Source: Erodium maritimum
Taxonomy: Eukaryota > Streptophyta > Magnoliopsida > Geraniales > Geraniaceae
Direction of reading: 5' to 3'
DNA length: 64,000 nucleotides
Assembly: GCA_963921825.1 (NCBI GenBank)
Contig: OY997588.1
Location: 157,233,618 to 157,297,617, forward strand
The translations under genes were made by a program, and so were the position numbers. Of this stretch, positions 33,098 to 42,590 are shown one piece after another. Below the pieces are notes generated by a model. That model saw nothing but the letters and a program-made list of their open reading frames with translations, was not told the DNA's origin and made no database searches. How positions within the stretch are numbered: the stretch's first letter is position 1; every line of letters begins with the position of its first letter.

Positions 33098-33275
33098 AAA
33101 TATATTAGGTATATAATCTTCTTGATTCTAATCGATCTGAAAAATACGAGAGTGAAAATTGATTATCACATATTCGGTTTTTGTAAATATATTAGGTATA
33201 TAATCTTGATTCTAATCGTTCTGAAAAATATGAGAGTGAAAATTGATGATAACATATTCAGTTTTTGTAATTTGT
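33098..33275. repeat. Tandem duplication of about 85 bp downstream of PABP
   Basis: The phrase 'aaatatattaggtatataat' through 'gagtgaaaattgattatcac' to 'atattcggtttttgt' occurs twice with few changes. A MITE-like palindromic stretch follows at about 33400-33640 (gttgaagatgctctaa end). No gene is seen between 32772 and 33840 apart from the PABP 3' UTR. Confidence 0.7.
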
Positions 33276-33906
33276 CTCCTTGAACAAAAAGCTCCTGTAA
33301 TTTCAACCAATAAAATTTGCCTCGTAATTTGGCATGCACATATAAGGCATATAATTCAGAGTAATTATGTAAAAGCATCTATACTATTAGCCTGATGGTT
33401 TGATTGAAAAAAAATATTTCAGTCATTTTTCAACCAACAATCAACAACTTCTAATATTAACTTGTTCGTGCCATTTTCTTCACAATTTTTCAACCGTTAG
33501 CGGTTCGTGACGATGATGAGCTTACCACCCGTCCTCGTCGTCAGCACGCAAACATCGGTAAAACGCCACCTCAGTGCCGATGTTTCCTCCCCGTCAACGA
33601 TTTACCGTCGGTTTTACCACAGCGTTGAAGATGCTCTAAGAACATTTTTATTATTTGATTTGTGACAATAATTATCCAAAACCATATAAAAACAGGTAGG
33701 AAAAGAGATATTTATGAATATGGACACATGTTAATAAAGGCTGGAAAGCAAATCAAAACATGACATACGTAGTGACATAAGCAAAAAATAATCAACCAAC
33801 CAGTGAGTAAGAATATAAGAAAGCAACAAAGTTCAATACACAATAAAAAATTCCATTGAGGCCTCGCATCGAACACCTTTCGTGCACACCCACAACAAAT
33901 CCAACC

Positions 33907-35319
33907 ATGCCCAGCTCCGCCGCGCCACACGCTCTCATCTACCCATTCTCCGCCGCCGGCCACATCGTCCCCCTCCTCGAGCTCGCCCACCGCCTCTCCT
34001 CCGCCGGAATCGTCCTCACCGTCGCCGTCACACCCAAATGGGTCCATCTTCTACACTCTCTCCGCTCCGCCGAAACCCTCATCCTCCCGGAGATCGAAAC
34101 GCCCTCGCCGCCCCGCCTCCACCGCAAGCTCCGCGCCGTCGCCGAGCACCACCGCCCTGTGCTCCTGGACTGGTTCCGATCCCATCCTTCGCCGCCCGAT
34201 GTTATTGTTTCCGATTACTTCCTCGGCTGGACCAACGGCCTCGCCGCCGAGATTGGAATCAAGCGAATCGTGTTCTCTCCCTCCGGAGCCTTCTCGATCT
34301 CGGTTTCGCTCTCGGTGTGGGGCGATCTGCCGGAGATCGGACCGGATCTCGCCGTCTCGTTCCCGGAGCTCCCGAGTTGTCCGAGATATCGGTCGCCGGA
34401 GCTGCCGCACAGTTACGGGAGTTACAGAGAAGGCGATAAGGATTGGGATTTTTTCCGAAACTCAATGGTGGATAACTCGGCGAGTTGGGGGGCGGTTTTT
34501 AATACCTTTGTCGAATTAGAGCGACCTTACATCGACCACTTGAAGAAAGAGATGGGCCACGAGCGGGTTTGGGCCGTAGGCCCGTTGTTACCCACTGGGC
34601 CGGCCCAAAAGGAACGGCCCAGCCCGGCGCCGGATCACGAGGTGATGACGTGGCTCGACGGCCAGCCGGATTGTTCGGTGGTCTACGTTTGTTTCGGGAG
34701 CCGGGTCGTCTTGACCGGCGACCAGGAGGCGGCGCTGGCGGCGGCGCTGGAGCGTAGCGGAGTCAGGTTCGTATGGTGCGCCAGGGAGTTCACGACCGTC
34801 GATCGGGGGTTCGAGGATCGTGTGGCTGGGAGGGGGTACGTGGTCAGGGGGTGGGCCCCGCAGGTGGCGATCCTCGACCACCGCGCTGTGGCGGCGTTTT
34901 TGACGCATTGTGGGTGGAACTCGGTGCTCGAGGGGATCACCGCAGGGGTGGTGATGCTGACGTGGCCGATGGACTCGGATCAGTACACGAACGCGAAGCT
35001 GTTGGTGGATCAGTTGGGCGTCGGGGTCAGAGTCGGAGAAGGGAAATGGGACTCGCCGGATTCGGGTAAACTGGCGCGTGCACTGAGCGATTCTGTGGCC
35101 GTGGAGTCGCCGGAGAGGGATCGGGCGAAGGAGCTGAAAGAGGCGGCGATGAGGGCGGTAAAGGCGGGAAGTTCGAATGAGGATTTGGGTGACTTGGTGA
35201 GCAAGTTATGGGAGCTTAAGTGTGGCAAAAAGAGGACTAATTACTCTTGGTCTAGTATTGTTTTGATGAGCTTGTTAATTGGGGTTAGTGCTCTTGGTTT
35301 GGGTATTTTGTTTAGGTAA
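33907..35319 (+). CDS. UGT89: UDP-glycosyltransferase, UGT89-like, with hydrophobic C-terminal tail
   Basis: Intronless, 470 aa. The family-1 GT-B fold is shown by the N-terminal catalytic His (H19 in YPFSAAGHIVPLLELAHRL), the partner Asp in DVIVSDYFLGW, and the UDP-sugar-binding PSPG box at 316-359 (WAPQVAILDHRAVAAF... HCGWNS... DSDQ). The final Gln of the box is typical of UDP-glucose users; UGT89 members glucosylate phenolics, or in UGT89C rhamnosylate flavonols. The usual 'GVPML' reads GVVML here. The last 25 residues (SSIVLMSLLIGVSALGLGIL then FR, after a KKR cluster) form a likely membrane helix, which soluble plant UGTs lack. The ATG at 33907 fits the family start; frame upstream of it has no ATG. 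Codons are strongly GC-rich. A TATA-like tatataa/catataaaa tract lies near 33684. Confidence 0.9.
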   Translation: MPSSAAPHALIYPFSAAGHIVPLLELAHRLSSAGIVLTVAVTPKWVHLLHSLRSAETLILPEIETPSPPRLHRKLRAVAEHHRPVLLDWFRSHPSPPDVIVSDYFLGWTNGLAAEIGIKRIVFSPSGAFSISVSLSVWGDLPEIGPDLAVSFPELPSCPRYRSPELPHSYGSYREGDKDWDFFRNSMVDNSASWGAVFNTFVELERPYIDHLKKEMGHERVWAVGPLLPTGPAQKERPSPAPDHEVMTWLDGQPDCSVVYVCFGSRVVLTGDQEAALAAALERSGVRFVWCAREFTTVDRGFEDRVAGRGYVVRGWAPQVAILDHRAVAAFLTHCGWNSVLEGITAGVVMLTWPMDSDQYTNAKLLVDQLGVGVRVGEGKWDSPDSGKLARALSDSVAVESPERDRAKELKEAAMRAVKAGSSNEDLGDLVSKLWELKCGKKRTNYSWSSIVLMSLLIGVSALGLGILFR

Positions 35320-36899
35320 CTTATTGCCAAAAATAGGACTAGTCTTGGTGTTAAAAGACAATCATGGTCTCATATATAGTTACAAAGAAATATTAAATAT
35401 TAATTTGTAATATTCAGGGTTAATTGTATATAGTTATGATGGCCTCTTTCTAACAAGAATTAAATCACCATTTTAATATTGAAAACACTCCCCTCTTCAT
35501 TTTATAACAAATATGTGAAGACAACTTTTCTCTTTGTTACTGATGTGGTACATGCGTAGCTTACGTGTATTTTCTGTCCAAATCAACATTATGTTTAACA
35601 AATTTCGACTTTTTTTAAAAATAATACTGGTAAGACATGTAACAAAATGTCACTGACAATATGGATTTACAAAGTCACCTTATTTGTCCACAACTCGGAA
35701 TGGTATTAACACCTTGATTCAATGGGGGCTGTTAAATCAGATACTGAGTCCGTGGATTCAACAACAATTCCTAGAAATGTACCCTAATTACACGCACCAT
35801 AACAACACAAAACCCTAAATCAGAAACAACTATAAAAAATCGGATGAACAAAAATTCAAACGTAACGAAATCATCCATCGCACGAATCCAAAAGAACACA
35901 TATTAAGCACGGAGAACCGAACCCCATCCAAAGACTTAGGGTTTCATATCAGTGTTTCCTCGGGAAACACTATCGTCACCGAGAAGCGTCGATGATGTGG
36001 GTCCCAATGACGGAGTGAACTATGCACACTATGTTTATTTATCGACCGAGTAAATATAAACAAGCAATAGAGGAAAGGAAGAGATTTAAACCATAAACCT
36101 ACCGTGTAAGGAGAAGGTAATTATTGGGTGGTCGGTTAAAACCAGAAACCAACCGAACGTGATCCCGATGTCGGTGGGATAACTGGTATTACCGGTTTAG
36201 TGATGAGAGGTGGTGCCCACCCTATTTGTAATTCTCTTCCTTGATAATTATAAAAATAAGAAAATCATAAATTTGTTTTGTTGTTGCATTTTATATAAAA
36301 AAAATCCAAAATTTCATGTCCTATACTTAATTAAAAATAAAAACTATTTTATGTATTTTGGAAAACTACTTTGATGTCTAAAAAATAATTTTGTTAATGG
36401 AGATGTATTTGACTTTCTCTGCATACCCACCACCAAACCAACAACACCAACTTATTATCTACAGTCAAATTTAACTCAGTGATTAGTCCCAAATTGCTTT
36501 CTCCTTTAATATAAAAGTATTACAGAACAAAGATGGTTACAATCTTCAAGGTCATTCCTTGAGACCCACGAAACACAACACTAGCCGTTATTATAATACA
36601 TTTTTTTAAAGCTTTATTTTTTTATACAATACAATGGAGCACCCACTACCATTATAGAACAGGAGAGAAAATACAAAGCAGCTTAAACAAACCAGAAAAT
36701 GTAGTCACTTACAAAATTACAATTGGGTTGGTTGATCCTGACAAACACTTGTATATACGTAAAAAAAAAACCGAAGAATTATCGATATATAAGAATATAA
36801 GTAACTTCGTTGGCCACAAACATGTAATCAAAGGCCGTGACATAGCAAAAAATAACCCGAGGCATTCATTTTTTTTCACAACTTTTAGCCTTTCTCTTA
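35320..36899. other. Intergenic between UGT and BAHD genes
   Basis: No gene is supported. The segment 35700-36235 is less AT-rich and contains remnants such as ccctaaatcagaaacaac and ggtcggttaaaaccagaaac, with no open frame. It may be the relic of an old element. Confidence 0.4.
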
Positions 36900-37465
36900 G
36901 ATAATTGCAAAAAAAAAATAGATAACTCCAAGAAATAGCTATTTTTTACTTTTATTTTCCCATCCTACTCGTTTGGCTTATTTTTTTTTGCTTCCTACCA
37001 TTGATTTGTAGAAATTAACGTTAATTTTTTTATAAAACGTAAGTTACCATACAGGTAAAAAGTAAGTCACGAATAATAGGATGTGTAAATGAAACTCAAA
37101 GAACAGTTATTTTCTGGAGTTATCGCAAAAAAAAAAAACACTAAACTTGTCATTTTTTACAATTTGTATAAAATGACAATTTTACTCTTATAGTTTAGAT
37201 TTTACAAATAATAAATAAAAAGAGAAAATTCCAAAATTTCATATCTTTTACACCGTACACAAAGAGTAAAATAATTAAAGCATATAATGTTTTGAAAATT
37301 TATATTTTAAAAGATAAAATTATCATTTTGAAACAATTTTATACATAATGCAACAAAGAAAATTGTGTCATTTTTTTCCTGCAATTATCAGCTTAGAGGA
37401 CTACAAGTTACAAAAAAAATGGATATCTTACTGGTTTTTTAATTTTATTTTTGCAATTATCCTCT
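36900..37465. repeat. Two adjacent MITE-like repeats upstream of BAHD copy 1
   Basis: The first copy (about 36900-37125) has the ends gataattgcaaaaaaaaaat and ttattttctggagttatcgc. A relative is at 50747-50968, and the right part recurs at 40150-40275. The second (37130-37465) runs from tcgcaaaaaaaaaaaacact to ttttgcaattatcc and recurs at 40265-40630. Because most of both stands at the same position upstream of the second BAHD gene, these insertions predate the BAHD duplication. Confidence 0.65.
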
Positions 37466-37466
37466 C

Positions 37467-37851
37467 AGAGCATATACAATGGGTCGGCCCTGAGGCTTGG
37501 CTCGCGTTTTTGCGGGCTGTCCCGTTGTGGGACGGCTTTTACGCGTCCCGCAAAAACGCGGGCCAAGCCGAGGCTTGCGTCCCACGTCCCACTATTGCGG
37601 GACGGGCCGCGGCCCGAGTCCCGTGTCCTCGGCCAGCCACTCCCGTGCTGCTACGCGTCCTATTTTTTTAAAAATACGAAAAATCAGATTTAACTCAATA
37701 TGATTGGTCCACTCACAATACGAGCCTCACATCCAAGCCCCATTGTAAAACACCCATTATTTTGAGTACGGAGTCCCACTATTTTGTCAGTCAACATGTG
37801 AGCCTTACATACGAGTCTTGCATACGAATCTTTCCATTGCACATGCTCTGA
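37467..37851. mobile_element. GC-rich TIR element inserted upstream of BAHD copy 1 only
   Basis: Terminal inverted repeats are cagagcatatacaatgg and ccattgcacatgctctg (15 of 17 matching). The left half is very GC- and CpG-rich (gcgggctgtcccgttgtggg). The matching place upstream of BAHD copy 2 (about 40630) lacks it: flanking 'ttgcaattatcct' and 'gaagggccaaaa' are there separated by only about 13 bases. It is therefore a later insertion, about 250 bases before the coding start. The frames inside are not genes. Confidence 0.75.
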
Positions 37852-37900
37852 AGGGCCAAAACCACATCTGACTTTTTCCTCTGCTGTGTTTGGTGAGAAA

Positions 37901-38025
37901 GTCAAGGTTTGACAAGAGTAGGTGAAGCTACAGTTTTTTTCTGAGAAACTTACACATGACAGGGCTTATGTACCAGTGTTTTTGGACCTTATTGTGAAGA
38001 ACAAGGCTCATCTCCACCTATATAA
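37901..38025 (+). promoter_or_regulatory. BAHD copy 1 promoter: paired W-box cores and TATA box
   Basis: gtcaaggtttgac at 37901-37913 holds two TTGAC cores on opposite strands, a plausible WRKY-factor site. TATATAA is at 38019-38025, about 75 bases before the ATG. The same two elements stand at the same distances upstream of copy 2. Confidence 0.6.
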
Positions 38026-38098
38026 CAAGACAGAAGCTCCCAATATAAGGAAGGCTTAAACCTAAGACCTTAAACCAAGTTCCTTAATCTTTCAGAAA

Positions 38099-39460
38099 AT
38101 GAGTCCTGAAAGAGTTGATTTCATCTCAGAATGTTTTGTGAAGCCAAACCCAACCCCAGAAGCTTCAATGAAGCCCCATCACATGACACCATGGGACCTT
38201 GCAATGCTCTCTGTGCAATACATCCAAAAGGGTCTCCTCTACCCAAAACCCAGTGATCCACACTTCTCCATGGAGGCCTTCCTGGGCAAGGTGGAGTCCT
38301 CCCTCTCCCAAACCCTCTTCCATTTCTACCCCCTTGCCGGCCGGTTTGCCACGACGAAATCCCAAAACCCGCCTCTTTACTCGGTCTTTGTCGATTGCTT
38401 GAACAGCTCGGGCGCCAAACTGATCCACGCGAAACTCGACCTGACCACGTCGGTTGTCCTTTCACCGTCTCCCGTGCCGTTGATTGTCCAATCGTTGTTC
38501 GACCACGACAGGGCGCTCAACCATGACGGGCACGAGATGCCACTGCTGACCATCCAGGTGACAGAGTTGGTCGATGGAATTTTCTTTGGGTGCTCCATGA
38601 GCCACGCGGTGGGGGACGGGACGTCGTTCTGGAACTTCCTCACTTCGTGGTCGGAGATCTTTCGTGCGCAGGACGGGAACCCTCCTGCCCTGTGCCAGCC
38701 GGTCCATGACCGTTGGTTTCCCGGTCAGACCGGACCGGTGATTAACCTTCCCTTCAAGGATCACACCGAGTTTGTCAACCGTTACGAAGCTCCTCTTCTC
38801 GTGGAGAAGATCTTCCACTTCTCGGCGCAATCCATTGCCAAACTCAAAAGACGGGCCAACTCTGAATACAACACAGAAAAGATCTCATCATTCCAGTCAC
38901 TGTCCGCGCTGGTGTGGAGATGCATAACAAGAACCCGTCGTTTCCCACCCGACCAAGTAACCAGTTGCAGGCTAGCGATCAACAACAGAACAAGACTGAA
39001 TCCGCCATTATCGCCCAACTACTTCGGGAACGCAATCCAAACCGTTAGAGGATTCGCCACCGCCGGTGAATTACTCGATCGCGACCTTGGTTGGGCGGCT
39101 TGGCAGCTACACCAAGTCGTAGCCAACCACAACGACCAGAAGGTCCGAGAGTTCCTCGAATCCTGGATCAAATCCCCTTTCATATACCAACTCGGCCAAT
39201 TTTTCGATCCCTATAGTATAATGATAGGGAGCTCGCCGAGGTTCAACAAGTATGGGATCGAGTTCGGATTGGGCAAGGCATTGGCTCTCCGCAGTGGATA
39301 TGCAAACAAATTCGATGGGAAGGTAACATCGTATCCTGGGTACGAAGGAGGAGGAAGCATGGATTTGGAGGTGTGCTTGTCGATGGATTCAATGAGATCT
39401 CTTGAATCTGATAACGAGTTCATGGAAGCTACAACATTATCAAATCAAATAATCCTCTAG
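38099..39460 (+). CDS. BAHD (HXXXD-type) acyltransferase, tandem copy 1
   Basis: Intronless, 453 aa, full length for the family. The catalytic HXXXD is at H169-D173 (SHAVGDGTSFWNFL). The C-terminal structural motif, usually DFGWG, is EFGLG at 388-392 (EFGLGKALALRSGYANKFDG), followed by SYPGYEGGGSMDLEVCL. Such soluble enzymes normally transfer acyl groups from acyl-CoA to alcohols or amines of secondary metabolites. MSPERVDFISECFVKP plus the motif variant place it, from memory, with the At3g50280/At5g67150/EPS1 group. Arabidopsis EPS1 of that group acts as a lyase in salicylate formation, so the reaction cannot be predicted. It is about 90% identical to the copy at 40893 (about 43 differences by eye). 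Its promoter has gained a 385-bp element. Confidence 0.92.
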   Translation: MSPERVDFISECFVKPNPTPEASMKPHHMTPWDLAMLSVQYIQKGLLYPKPSDPHFSMEAFLGKVESSLSQTLFHFYPLAGRFATTKSQNPPLYSVFVDCLNSSGAKLIHAKLDLTTSVVLSPSPVPLIVQSLFDHDRALNHDGHEMPLLTIQVTELVDGIFFGCSMSHAVGDGTSFWNFLTSWSEIFRAQDGNPPALCQPVHDRWFPGQTGPVINLPFKDHTEFVNRYEAPLLVEKIFHFSAQSIAKLKRRANSEYNTEKISSFQSLSALVWRCITRTRRFPPDQVTSCRLAINNRTRLNPPLSPNYFGNAIQTVRGFATAGELLDRDLGWAAWQLHQVVANHNDQKVREFLESWIKSPFIYQLGQFFDPYSIMIGSSPRFNKYGIEFGLGKALALRSGYANKFDGKVTSYPGYEGGGSMDLEVCLSMDSMRSLESDNEFMEATTLSNQIIL

Positions 39461-39639
39461 CAACAGTATCACATCAATAAAATTGTTAGATGATAAAGTA
39501 ATCATCTGATTTCTGTAACAATTTTTTTTCCATAGTAAATAGACGTTTCAGTACTCTGAATGATAGGACTACAAACTACCTGTAGTCATATGGATTAGAT
39601 TACTACAAACTCTGATAGTACTCAGATCAAATAACAAAC

Positions 39640-39967
39640 CACCTACAATGGAGGGTTCAATTTTTGTTTGGAATTAGATTAGATTGCAAGTGGTTACTTT
39701 GTAGGTTGGAATCGAATACCAAACTTGCTAATCTGCATCCCGAGTTCACAATGAATACAGGTAGTTTGTAGTCCTACCGAAGTACTGAAACGTTTATTTG
39801 ATACAGAGAAAAACTGTTACAGAAATTAGATGATTACTTTACCATCTAACAATTTATTGATATGACATTCTTGCTAGAAGGTTATCTTATTTGATAATGT
39901 TGCAGCATCCATGAACTCAGTTATTAGATTCCAGAGTTCTCATTGAATCTATCGACAAGCACACTTC
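39640..39967 (-). pseudogene. Inverted fragment of a third BAHD copy (3' end and 3' flank)
   Basis: Read on the minus strand, 39967-39735 gives gtgcttgtcgatagattcaa and the phrase gcaacattatcaaataagat, then a stop at 39876-39874. A 3' flank (gttagatggtaaagtaatca, tttcagtacttcggtaggac) follows, matching the ends of both BAHD genes. Only about 30 codons remain, with small changes. It faces copy 1 tail to tail, so 39380-39600 and 39735-39967 form an inverted repeat with a spacer of about 135 bases. The adjoining 39645-39730 (ggaattagattagattgcaa) recurs, inverted, at about 42630-42720 beside copy 2, so this junction belongs to a larger rearrangement. Confidence 0.75.
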
Positions 39968-39974
39968 TAACGGA

Positions 39975-40640
39975 AAATGTTAGTTCTTAGAGTTTTTCTT
40001 AACGATTTCTGTTATTTCTAACGGGAAATGTTAGTTTGTGTAATCACCTTAAGTCTACAGTGTCAAATTAAATCGACTAACAAGTCTATAGTTAATTTTT
40101 AAGCGGTACATTATTTTAATAGTTAGTTCTTGGTGTTATCTATATATTTTACTTCCTACCATCAATTTAGTTTTATATAAAAAATAATTACCACACAGGG
40201 AAGAAGTAAAAAATAAGTCACGGATAGTAAGATGCGAAAATGAAAGTCAAAAAACAATTATTTTCTGGAGTTATCCAAAAAAAACACTAAACTTGTCTTT
40301 TTTGTTTACAATTTATATAAAATGACAATTTTACCTTTAAAGTTAAGATTTTACAAATAATAAATAAAAAAGAAAATTCCAGAAATTCATATCTGTGATT
40401 TTGTTATTTTTTACACCGTACAAAGAGAAAAAATTTAAGCATATATTATTTTGATAATTTATATTTTAAAAGATAAAATCGTCATTTTAAAACAAATTTA
40501 TACAGTGCAACAAAAAACAACTTCGTATCATTTTTTTTCCTGCAATTACCAGCTTAGAGGACTACACATTACAAAAAAAAAATGAATATCTTACTGGTTT
40601 TTTATTTTAATTTTGCAATTATCCTTTGTGACATCAATGA
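39975..40640. repeat. Repeats between the BAHD genes
   Basis: 39975-40140 is a partial copy of the family at 12520-12860 (gaaaatgttagttctt, cttaagtctacagtgtc). From about 40147 the sequence becomes collinear with the region upstream of copy 1 (from about 36985). It includes the 'tcgcaaaaaa' family repeat at 40265-40630. The duplicated block therefore starts near 40147. Confidence 0.65.
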
Positions 40641-40688
40641 AGGGCCAAAATCACATCTGACTTTTCCTCTGCTGTGGTTGGTGAGAAA

Positions 40689-40812
40689 GTCAAGGTTTGA
40701 CAAGAGTAGGTGAAGCTACTGCTTTTTCTGAGAAACTTACACATGACAGGGCTTATGTACCAGTGTTTTTGGACCTTTTGGTGAAGAACAAGGCTCATCT
40801 CCACCTATATAA
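40689..40812 (+). promoter_or_regulatory. BAHD copy 2 promoter: paired W-box cores and TATA box
   Basis: gtcaaggtttgac is at 40689-40701 and TATATAA at 40806-40812, the same arrangement and sequence as for copy 1. The roughly 250 bases upstream of the ATG are nearly identical in the two genes, apart from a short insertion (taaaccttaaacc) in this one. Confidence 0.6.
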
Positions 40813-40892
40813 CAAGACAGAAGCTCTCAGTATAAGCAAGGCTTAAACCTAAGACCTTAAACCTTAAACCCAGATCATTAATCTTTCAGAAA

Positions 40893-42254
40893 ATGAGTCC
40901 TGAAAGAGTTGATTTCATCTCAGAATGTTTTGTGAAGCCAAACCCAATCCCAGAAGCTTCAAAGAAGCCCCATCACATGACACCATGGGACCTTGCAATG
41001 CTCTCTGTGCAATACATCCAAAAGGGTCTCCTCTACCCAAAACCCAGTGATCCACACTTCTCCATGGAGGCCTTCCTAGGCAAGGTTGAGTCCTCCCTCT
41101 CCCAAACCCTCTTCCATTTCTACCCTCTCGCCGGCCGCCTCGCCACGACGAAATCCCAAAACCCGCCTTTATACTCGGTCTTCGTCGATTGCGTCAACAG
41201 CCCGGGTGCCAGACTGATCCACGCGAAACTCGACCTGACTGCGTCGGTCGTCCTTGCGACGTCTCCCGTTCCGTTGATAGTTCAGTCGTTGTTCGACCAT
41301 GACCGGGCGCTCAACCACGACGGGCATGAGATGTCCCTGCTGACCATCCAGGTGACGGAGCTGGTCGACGGAATTTTTGTCGGGTGCTCCATTAACCACG
41401 CGGTGGGGGACGGGACGTCGTTCTGGAACTTCCTCACCGCGTGGTCGGAGATCTTTCGTGCGCAGGACGGGAACCCTCCTGCCCTACGCCCGCCGGTTCT
41501 CGAGCGTTGGTTTCCTAGTCAGACTGGACCGGTGATCAACCTTCCCTTCAAGGATCACACCGAGTTCGTCAACCGTTACGAAGCGCCCATTCTCGTGGAG
41601 AAGATCTTCCACGTCTCGGCGCAATCTATAGCCAAACTCAAAGAACGGGCCAATTCTGAATACGACACAACCAAGATCTCCTCGTTCCAGTCCTTGTCAG
41701 CTCTCGTCTGGAGATGCATAACAAGAACCCGTCGTTTCCCACCCGACCAAGTAACCAGTTGCAGGCTAGCGATCAACAACAGATTAAGACTGAATCCGCC
41801 ATTGTCGCCCGAGTACTTTGGGAACGCGATCCAAACTGTCAGAGGAATCACCACCGCTGGTGAATTACTCGATCACGACCTTGGTTGGGCGGCTTGGCAG
41901 CTACACCAAGCCGTAGCCAACCACAACGACCAAAAGGTCCGAGAGTTCCTTGACTCATTGATCAAATCCCATTTCATATACCAGCTCGCCCAGTTCTTCG
42001 ATCCCTACAGCATAATGATGGGGAGCTCGCCGAGGTTCAATAAGTATGGGATCGAGTTCGGATTGGGCAAGGCATTGGCTCTCCGCAGCGGATATGCACA
42101 CAAGTTCGATGGGAAGGTAACATCATATCCTGGACACGAAGGAGGAGGAAGCATAGATTTGGAAGTGTGCTTGCCAATGGATTCAATGAGAGCTCTCGAA
42201 TCTGATAACGAGTTCATGGATGCTGCAACATTATCAAATCAGATAATCTCGTAG
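40893..42254 (+). CDS. BAHD (HXXXD-type) acyltransferase, tandem copy 2
   Basis: Intronless, 453 aa, same length and motifs as copy 1: HXXXD at H169-D173 (NHAVGDGTSFWNFL), EFGLG at 388-392, and a closing SIDLEVCLPMDSMRALES. The catalytic and structural residues are intact in both copies. Differences cluster around residues 108-125 and 166-245, near the HXXXD centre (FFGCSMS to FVGCSIN) and the following CQPVHD to RPPVLE segment, so substrate choice could have shifted. The start is fixed by the shared ATG context (tttcagaaaATGAGTCC). Its promoter lacks the GC-rich element found before copy 1, so expression of the pair may differ. Confidence 0.92.
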   Translation: MSPERVDFISECFVKPNPIPEASKKPHHMTPWDLAMLSVQYIQKGLLYPKPSDPHFSMEAFLGKVESSLSQTLFHFYPLAGRLATTKSQNPPLYSVFVDCVNSPGARLIHAKLDLTASVVLATSPVPLIVQSLFDHDRALNHDGHEMSLLTIQVTELVDGIFVGCSINHAVGDGTSFWNFLTAWSEIFRAQDGNPPALRPPVLERWFPSQTGPVINLPFKDHTEFVNRYEAPILVEKIFHVSAQSIAKLKERANSEYDTTKISSFQSLSALVWRCITRTRRFPPDQVTSCRLAINNRLRLNPPLSPEYFGNAIQTVRGITTAGELLDHDLGWAAWQLHQAVANHNDQKVREFLDSLIKSHFIYQLAQFFDPYSIMMGSSPRFNKYGIEFGLGKALALRSGYAHKFDGKVTSYPGHEGGGSIDLEVCLPMDSMRALESDNEFMDAATLSNQIIS

Positions 42255-42359
42255 CAACAATGTCATATCAGTAAATTGCTAGATGATAAAGTAATCATCT
42301 GATTTCTGTATCAGTTTTTCTCCATATCGAATAAATGTTTCAATACTCTAATAGGACTA

Positions 42360-42590
42360 CTAACTACCTGCAATGGAGGGTGAATTGAGGGCGAATTCGA
42401 CGAACGAATGGTAAGACGAAGGATTCATCGCCACGCTCAATTCACAGGTGAACTGAATTCGCCACTTTGTGGCCAATTCGTCCAAATTCGCCTCACTAAT
42501 CGCCTCCAACACTGAGAAGCTGGACGAATCAACCAGATTCATTTGGACTAATCGTCTCCAGTGAGCTAATCCCACTGGAGATGCTCTTGA
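42360..42590. repeat. MITE-like element after BAHD copy 2
   Basis: The left end (ctgcaatggagggtgaattg) and right end (ccactggagatgctctt) are only partly inverted. Inner phrases gcgaattcgacgaacgaa and ttcgtccaaattcgcc are inverted copies of one another. The 'ggagatgctct' terminus is typical of plant MITEs. It has no coding capacity. Confidence 0.5.

Noticed and set aside
34051-34908. Several long minus-strand frames under the UGT gene
   Set aside because: Shadow frames caused by GC-rich third codon positions; the plus frame has the catalytic His and the PSPG box.
37348-37703. Three overlapping plus-strand frames of 68-107 codons
   Set aside because: They lie in the CpG-rich half of a TIR element that is absent from the paralogous promoter, so they are not genes.
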